From Mycobacterium sp. GA-2829 (GTDB lineage Bacteria > Actinomycetota > Actinomycetes > Mycobacteriales > Mycobacteriaceae): a DNA stretch of 64,000 nucleotides. Positions 59,807 through 64,000 of the stretch are shown here, one piece after another. The stretch's first letter is position 1. The number at the start of each line of letters is the position of its first letter. Position numbers and translations under genes: made by a program. Below the pieces are notes generated by a model. It worked only from the letters and a program-made list of their open reading frames with translations, was not told the DNA's origin and made no database searches. The DNA lies in assembly GCF_001499965.1 (NCBI RefSeq), contig NZ_LQIT01000010.1:1-64000 (forward strand), in the 5' to 3' direction.

Positions 59807-61684
59807 ATGGATCCGAAGTCCCCGAGCGCGACGATCGAAGCGGCGCACCGCGACCATCTGGGCACGCTGCCGTTCTCTGACACAACCGACTTCACCGAGG
59901 CCGACCGCGGCTTCATCGCCGCACTGAATCCCTGCGTGATCACCGCGGCCGACGGACGGGTGGTGTGGGACAACGACGCCTACGCCTTCCTGGCCGGCGA
60001 CGCCCCGTCCTCGGTGCATCCCAGCCTGTGGCGGCAGTCGCAGCTGTGCGCCAAACAGGGGCTCTACGAAGTCGTCCCCGGTATCTACCAGGTACGCGGA
60101 CTCGACCTGTCGAACATCACCTTCGTCGAGGGCGACACCGGCGTCATCGTCATCGATCCGCTCATCTCCACCGAGACCGCCGCGGCGGCTCTCGGGTTGT
60201 ACCGGGCCCACCGCGGTGACCGCGCGGTCACGGCGGTCATCTACACCCACAGCCACGTCGACCACTTCGGCGGTGTGCTCGGGGTGACGACGCAGGCCGA
60301 CGTCGACGCCGGCCGGGTGCAGATCTTCGCTCCCGAACACTTCACCGCACACGCCGTGCAGGAGAACGTGTACGCCGGCACCGCGATGGCCCGCCGCGCC
60401 GGCTACATGTACGGCGCCGCGCTCGCCCGCGGCCCGCAGGGACAGGTGGGCTGCGGGCTGGGGCAGGTCGGTTCCACCGGCGAGGTCGCGCTGATCGTGC
60501 CGACCGTCGACATCCGCGCGACGGGGGAGACGCACACCGTCGACGGGGTCGAGATCGAGTTCCAGATGGCGCCCGGCACCGAGGCGCCCGCCGAGATGCA
60601 CTTCTACTTCCCGCAGTTCCGTGCGCTGTGCATGGCCGAGAACGCCACCCACAACCTGCACAACCTGCTGACCCTGCGCGGTGCGCTGGTGCGCGACCCG
60701 CACGGCTGGGCCGGCTATCTCACCGAGGCCATCGACACCTTCGCAGACCGCGCCGACGTGGTGTTCGCCTCGCACCACTGGCCGACGTGGGGCCGTGAGA
60801 ACATCGTCGAATACCTGTCGCTGCAACGGGATCTGTACGCGTATCTGCACGACCAGACGCTGCGGCGGCTCAACCAGGGCCACACCGGCATCGAGATCGC
60901 CGAGGACTTCGCGCTGCCGCCCGCGCTGGAGAAGGTCTGGCACACCCACGGCTACTACGGGTCGGTCAGCCACAACGTCAAGGCGGTGTACCAGCGGTAC
61001 ATGGGTTGGTTCGACGGTAACCCCGGACGGCTCTGGCAGCACCCGCCGGAAGCGATCGGACCCCGCTACGTCGCGGCGATGGGCGGCATCGACCGCGTCG
61101 TCGAGCTCGCCCGCACGGCCTTCGACGGCGGCGACTTCCGCTGGGCGGCAACGCTACTCGACCACGCCATCTTCGCCGACGAGAACCACGCGGCGGCGCG
61201 CGAGCTGTACGCCGACACGCTCGAACAACTTGCCTACGGCGCGGAGAACGCGGTCTGGCGCAACTTCTTCCTCTCGGGGGCGACCGAACTGCGCGACGGC
61301 AACTTCGGCACGCCGACCCAGGCGACGTCGCCGACACTGCTCGCGCAGCTCACCCCGGAGCAGATGTTCGACGCATTCGCGATCAACGTCGACGGACCCC
61401 GCGCCTGGGACCTCGACCTGGCGATCGACGTCACGTTCCTCGACACCGGCGCCAACTACCGGCTGACGCTGCGCAACGGAGTCCTGGTGTACCGCAGGGC
61501 CTCCGCCGACAGCTCGACCGCCCACGCCACGATCCGGCTCGCGAAGAAGACGCGACTGCTGGCGTTCGTCGCGGGGGACGACGCGTCGCCGGGCATCGAG
61601 ATCACCGGGGATCAGTCGGCGCTGGCATCGCTCGTCGGTGCCCTCGACCGCCCCGACCCCGGCTTCGACATCGTCACGCCGTAA
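59807..61684 (+). CDS. Alkyl sulfatase (SdsA1/linear primary-alkylsulfatase type)
   Basis: A 625-aa class III sulfatase that hydrolyses primary alkyl sulfates such as dodecyl sulfate. The N-terminal metallo-beta-lactamase domain has the zinc motif YTHSHVDHFGG (His148, His150, Asp152, His153), AENATHNLHN and FASHHWPTWG. A helical dimerisation domain follows (YMGWFDGNPGRLWQHPP). The C-terminal SCP2-like lipid-binding domain (about 500-625) completes the SdsA1 layout. No signal peptide is evident, unlike secreted Pseudomonas SdsA1. AAGGAG precedes ATG 59807, just after the zwf stop, suggesting co-transcription. Confidence 0.92.
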   Translation: MDPKSPSATIEAAHRDHLGTLPFSDTTDFTEADRGFIAALNPCVITAADGRVVWDNDAYAFLAGDAPSSVHPSLWRQSQLCAKQGLYEVVPGIYQVRGLDLSNITFVEGDTGVIVIDPLISTETAAAALGLYRAHRGDRAVTAVIYTHSHVDHFGGVLGVTTQADVDAGRVQIFAPEHFTAHAVQENVYAGTAMARRAGYMYGAALARGPQGQVGCGLGQVGSTGEVALIVPTVDIRATGETHTVDGVEIEFQMAPGTEAPAEMHFYFPQFRALCMAENATHNLHNLLTLRGALVRDPHGWAGYLTEAIDTFADRADVVFASHHWPTWGRENIVEYLSLQRDLYAYLHDQTLRRLNQGHTGIEIAEDFALPPALEKVWHTHGYYGSVSHNVKAVYQRYMGWFDGNPGRLWQHPPEAIGPRYVAAMGGIDRVVELARTAFDGGDFRWAATLLDHAIFADENHAAARELYADTLEQLAYGAENAVWRNFFLSGATELRDGNFGTPTQATSPTLLAQLTPEQMFDAFAINVDGPRAWDLDLAIDVTFLDTGANYRLTLRNGVLVYRRASADSSTAHATIRLAKKTRLLAFVAGDDASPGIEITGDQSALASLVGALDRPDPGFDIVTP

Positions 61685-61690
61685 CTGAGA

Positions 61691-61753
61691 CGCCGAGTGT
61701 CGGGTTGATGCACGTCGATCGCGAAAAAGCGTGACACAACCCGACTCTCGGCG
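61691..61753. terminator. Long palindromic element between alkyl sulfatase and SDR genes
   Basis: Outer 17-bp arms CGCCGAGTGTCGGGTTG (61691-61707) and CAACCCGACTCTCGGCG (61737-61753) pair with a single mismatch. Inner CACG/CGTG (61711-61714, 61730-61733) extend the hairpin. It lies between the convergent stops at 61684 and 61764. Its ends and total length (63 bp) equal those of the element at 23342-23404. Bidirectional transcription termination is the simplest role. Confidence 0.7.
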
Positions 61754-61763
61754 CAGCGAAGCC

Positions 61764-62525
61764 CTAGGCGAAGCCCCCGTCGGCACGAAGGATCGACCCC
61801 GTCGTGAAACTCGACGCATCCGACATCAGAAACAATGCGGCGCCGACGATCTCGGCCGGCTCACCGGCCCGCTGCAACGCCAGGTGCCTGAACGGCTGCT
61901 CCACTCCGGAGAAGTCCCACGCATTGCTGATGTCGGTGAGGAATGGCCCGGCCATCAGCGTGTTGACCCGCACCGTCGGGCCGTACGCCTTCGCCAGCCC
62001 CTCGGTCATGACGTTGAGGCCTGCCTTCGCCGCGGCGTACGGCAGCATCGTCGGGTCCGGCCGCAGCGATCCGCTCGAGCTGACGTTGATGATCGACCCG
62101 CCGCCGTCGGCCACCATCCGCTCACCGATCAGCGCCGCCAACCGGAACGGCCCCTTGACGTTGAGGTTGAACACCGCGTCGAACAGCTTCTCCGACACCG
62201 ACGTCAGCGATTCGTACAGCGGTGACATCCCGGCGTTGTTCACCAGCACGTCGATCTTGCCGAACCGGTCGTAGACCGCCGAGACCAGGCCGTCGAGCTG
62301 ATCCCAGCGCCCGACGTGCACGCCGTACGGCATTGCCGTCCGGCCCGTCTCCTCGGTGATCTCCGCGGCGGTGGCCTCGCACGTCTCCAGTGACCGGCTC
62401 GCGATCACCACGTCGGCACCGCTGCGCGCCGCGGCGAACGCGATCTCCCGCCCCAGGCCGCGGCTACCGCCGGTCACCAGCACCACACGGTCACGGAGGT
62501 CGAACAGATCGTCGGCGTATCCCAT
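61764..62525 (-). CDS. Short-chain dehydrogenase/reductase
   Basis: A 253-aa classical SDR. The cofactor motif VVLVTGGSRGLGREIA is at about 14-29, NNAG in VLVNNAGMSP, INVSSSGSLR carries the catalytic Ser, and PYAAAKAGL carries Tyr-x3-Lys. The C-terminal ASSFTTGSILRADGGFA is the usual end of FabG-like members. An Arg after TGGS suggests NADP(H) preference. Substrate unknown. ATG 62525 is 19 bp from the divergent histidine phosphatase gene. Confidence 0.9.
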   Translation of the reverse strand: MGYADDLFDLRDRVVLVTGGSRGLGREIAFAAARSGADVVIASRSLETCEATAAEITEETGRTAMPYGVHVGRWDQLDGLVSAVYDRFGKIDVLVNNAGMSPLYESLTSVSEKLFDAVFNLNVKGPFRLAALIGERMVADGGGSIINVSSSGSLRPDPTMLPYAAAKAGLNVMTEGLAKAYGPTVRVNTLMAGPFLTDISNAWDFSGVEQPFRHLALQRAGEPAEIVGAALFLMSDASSFTTGSILRADGGFA

Positions 62526-62544
62526 GGCCCCATATGGTGGCACG

Positions 62545-63156
62545 GTGCAATTGCTTTTGGTCAGACACGCGCTGCCACTGCGCAGCGAACCCGGACAAGG
62601 CTCCGACCCCGACCTGTCCGAAGAGGGCATCGAGCAGGCCGAGCGGCTGCCCGACGCGCTCACGCGGTTCCCGATCTCCCGTCTGGTCAGCAGCCCCCAA
62701 CGCCGCGCCATCCAGACCGCGCAACCCGTCGCCGACACCCTCGGTCTGCCGGTCGAGGTCGACGAACGCTTCGCCGAGTACGACCGCGACCTGCCGCACT
62801 ACATCCCGATCGAGCAGATCGCCAAGGAGAACCCGCAGGAGCTCGAACGGCTGATGAGCGGCAGGCTGCCCAGCGGCGTCGACGAGGACGCGTTCACCGC
62901 GCGCATCTTCGCCGCCGTCGACGACGTGGTCGCCACCGCCGAGCGCGAGGAGACCGTCGCGGTGTTCAGCCACGGCGGGGTGATCAACGCGCTGCTGCAC
63001 CGCGTGCTGCGCACCGAGCGGTTGTTGTCGTTCAACGTCGACTACGCCTCGGTGACCCGGCTGCTGTGGTCGACGCGGGCCAACCAACTGGCTGTCGCAT
63101 CGGTCAACGGCACCGAGCACGTATGGGATCTGCTGCCCCGAAACCTGCGGTGGTAG
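62545..63156 (+). CDS. Histidine phosphatase (phosphoglycerate mutase-like) family protein
   Basis: The 203-aa product starts with QLLLVRHALPL, the RHG-type phosphohistidine motif (here RHA). SSPQRRAIQTAQPVA and VAVFSHGGVINALLHRVL supply the remaining phosphate pocket arginine and histidine. An acidic residue lies in FAEYDRDLPHY. Typical of broad-specificity or signalling phosphatases of this superfamily. GTG 62545 is chosen for the shared start. It lies 10 nt before the FadE36-like gene, so both may be one transcript. Confidence 0.88.
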   Translation: MQLLLVRHALPLRSEPGQGSDPDLSEEGIEQAERLPDALTRFPISRLVSSPQRRAIQTAQPVADTLGLPVEVDERFAEYDRDLPHYIPIEQIAKENPQELERLMSGRLPSGVDEDAFTARIFAAVDDVVATAEREETVAVFSHGGVINALLHRVLRTERLLSFNVDYASVTRLLWSTRANQLAVASVNGTEHVWDLLPRNLRW

Positions 63157-63166
63157 ACATTTCGCC

Positions 63167-64000
63167 ATGACGTCTTCCACCCTCGACGGCCTCGACCTCG
63201 GCGCACTCGACCGCCACCTGCGTGCCGAAGGCATCGACCGCACGGGCGACCTGCGGGCCGAACTGATCGCGGGTGGCCGTTCGAACCTGACGTTCCTGGT
63301 GTTCGACGACGCGTCCAAGTGGGTGCTGCGCCGCCCGCCGCTGCACGGGCTCACCCCGTCGGCGCACGACATGGCGCGGGAGTACCGGGTGGTGGCCGCG
63401 CTCGCGGACACCGCGGTGCCGGTGGCCCGCGCGGTCACGATGCGCAACGACGAGTCCGTGCTCGGCGCCCCGTTCCAGATGGTCGAACACGTCGAGGGCC
63501 GGGTCATCCGGCGCGCCGACGAACTCGAGGCGCTCGGCGACAAGGCCACGCTCGACGCCTGCGTCGACGAATTGATCCGCGTGCTGGCCGAACTGCACGC
63601 CGTGGACCCCGCGGCGGTCGGACTCGGCGACTTCGGCAAGCCCAACGGCTACCTGGAACGGCAGGTCCGGCGGTGGGGGTCGCAGTGGCAGCACGTCCGC
63701 CTCGACGACGATCCGCGCGACGCCGACGTCCTCAGACTGCATGCCGCGCTGGGTGAGAAGGTGCCCGCTGAGAGCCGCGCGTCGATCGTGCACGGCGACT
63801 ACCGCATCGACAACACGATCCTCGACGCGACCGACGCCACCACGGTGCGGGCGGTGCTGGACTGGGAGATGTCGACGCTGGGCGATCCGCTCAGCGATAC
63901 GGCGCTGATGTGCGTGTACCGCAACCCGATGTTCAACTACGTGCACAGCGATGCGGCGTGGACCTCGGAGCTGCTGCCGACCGGCGACGAGATGGCGCAG
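63167..64000 (+). CDS. Phosphotransferase of the FadE36/ACAD10-like APH family (partial, 3' end outside window)
   Basis: The first 278 codons are present, with the reading frame open to the right edge. The product has the APH kinase fold: LIAGGRSNLTFLV with Gly-rich loop, KWVLRRPP with the ATP-binding Lys region, SIVHGDYRIDNTIL (catalytic HGD) and VLDWEMSTLGDPLSD (metal site). The same layout occurs in M. tuberculosis Rv3761c, annotated FadE36 although it is not an acyl-CoA dehydrogenase, and in the kinase domain of ACAD10/11, which phosphorylates 4-hydroxyacyl-CoA. A similar lipid-catabolic role is inference. Confidence 0.85.
   Translation, partial: MTSSTLDGLDLGALDRHLRAEGIDRTGDLRAELIAGGRSNLTFLVFDDASKWVLRRPPLHGLTPSAHDMAREYRVVAALADTAVPVARAVTMRNDESVLGAPFQMVEHVEGRVIRRADELEALGDKATLDACVDELIRVLAELHAVDPAAVGLGDFGKPNGYLERQVRRWGSQWQHVRLDDDPRDADVLRLHAALGEKVPAESRASIVHGDYRIDNTILDATDATTVRAVLDWEMSTLGDPLSDTALMCVYRNPMFNYVHSDAAWTSELLPTGDEMAQ

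Overview
The window is a contiguous, very GC-rich stretch of chromosome from a mycobacterium. It is most likely an environmental, rapidly growing species (Mycolicibacterium type) rather than the M. tuberculosis complex. Nearly every gene of the mycobacterial arabinogalactan and mycolate cell-wall cluster is present and recognisable at residue level, in the order seen around Rv3810-Rv3772 of M. tuberculosis, but local insertions and missing genes differ from that species. I see no insertion sequence, integrase, prophage gene or CRISPR array.

Left part (1-20764, mostly + strand). The 5' portion of erp (exported repeated protein) runs off the left edge on the - strand. Divergent from it is a long co-directional series: glf, glfT2, a PAP2 phosphatase, ubiA (decaprenyl-phosphoryl-phosphoribose synthase) and aftB. 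These make the galactan chain, the lipid-linked arabinose precursor and the terminal arabinose. Next come fbpA (antigen 85A), fbpD (MPT51), a DUF732-type lipoprotein and the cutinase-like Rv3802c homologue. The mycolate condensation operon fadD32-pks13-accD4 follows, behind a good candidate promoter.

Middle (20788-40357). A membrane metallophosphoesterase and a transmembrane Ser/Thr kinase on + converge on the - strand arabinan operon dprE1-dprE2-aftA-embC-embA-embB. Between dprE1 and gtrA, which are neighbours in M. tuberculosis, lies a three-gene + strand cassette. It encodes an alpha/beta-hydrolase with a helical N-terminal region, an LppA-like lipoprotein and a WXG100-sized helical protein with a YxxxD tail. 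I regard this as the best candidate for an undescribed system: a type VII-linked lipase or esterase effector with a lipoprotein immunity partner.

Right part (40383-64000). A MocR-type regulator is divergent from a small AhpD-like protein. A phosphotransferase, a zinc-ribbon protein and a GjpA-type porin with a textbook terminator follow. The - strand operon bpa-wzt-glfT1-wzm covers proteasome activation, galactan export and galactan initiation. After that come homologues of the Rv3778c-Rv3772 region: an aminotransferase-fold protein lacking the PLP lysine, a quinone oxidoreductase, MarR, echA21, a DinB/MDMPI-like protein and hisC2/pat, with three tRNA genes (Ser-TGA, Ser-GCT, Arg-ACG). The end of the window is metabolic: diguanylate cyclase, cutinase, SnoaL-like, phosphodiesterase, YjbR-like, glucose-6-phosphate dehydrogenase, alkyl sulfatase, SDR, histidine phosphatase and a FadE36-like phosphotransferase cut by the right edge.

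Non-coding structure includes two long imperfect palindromes sharing CGCCGAG/CTCGGCG ends, both at convergent gene ends, a strong terminator after gjpA, and a sequence motif shared upstream of fbpA and fbpD. All functional names rest on remembered family sequences and visible motifs; no database search was run.
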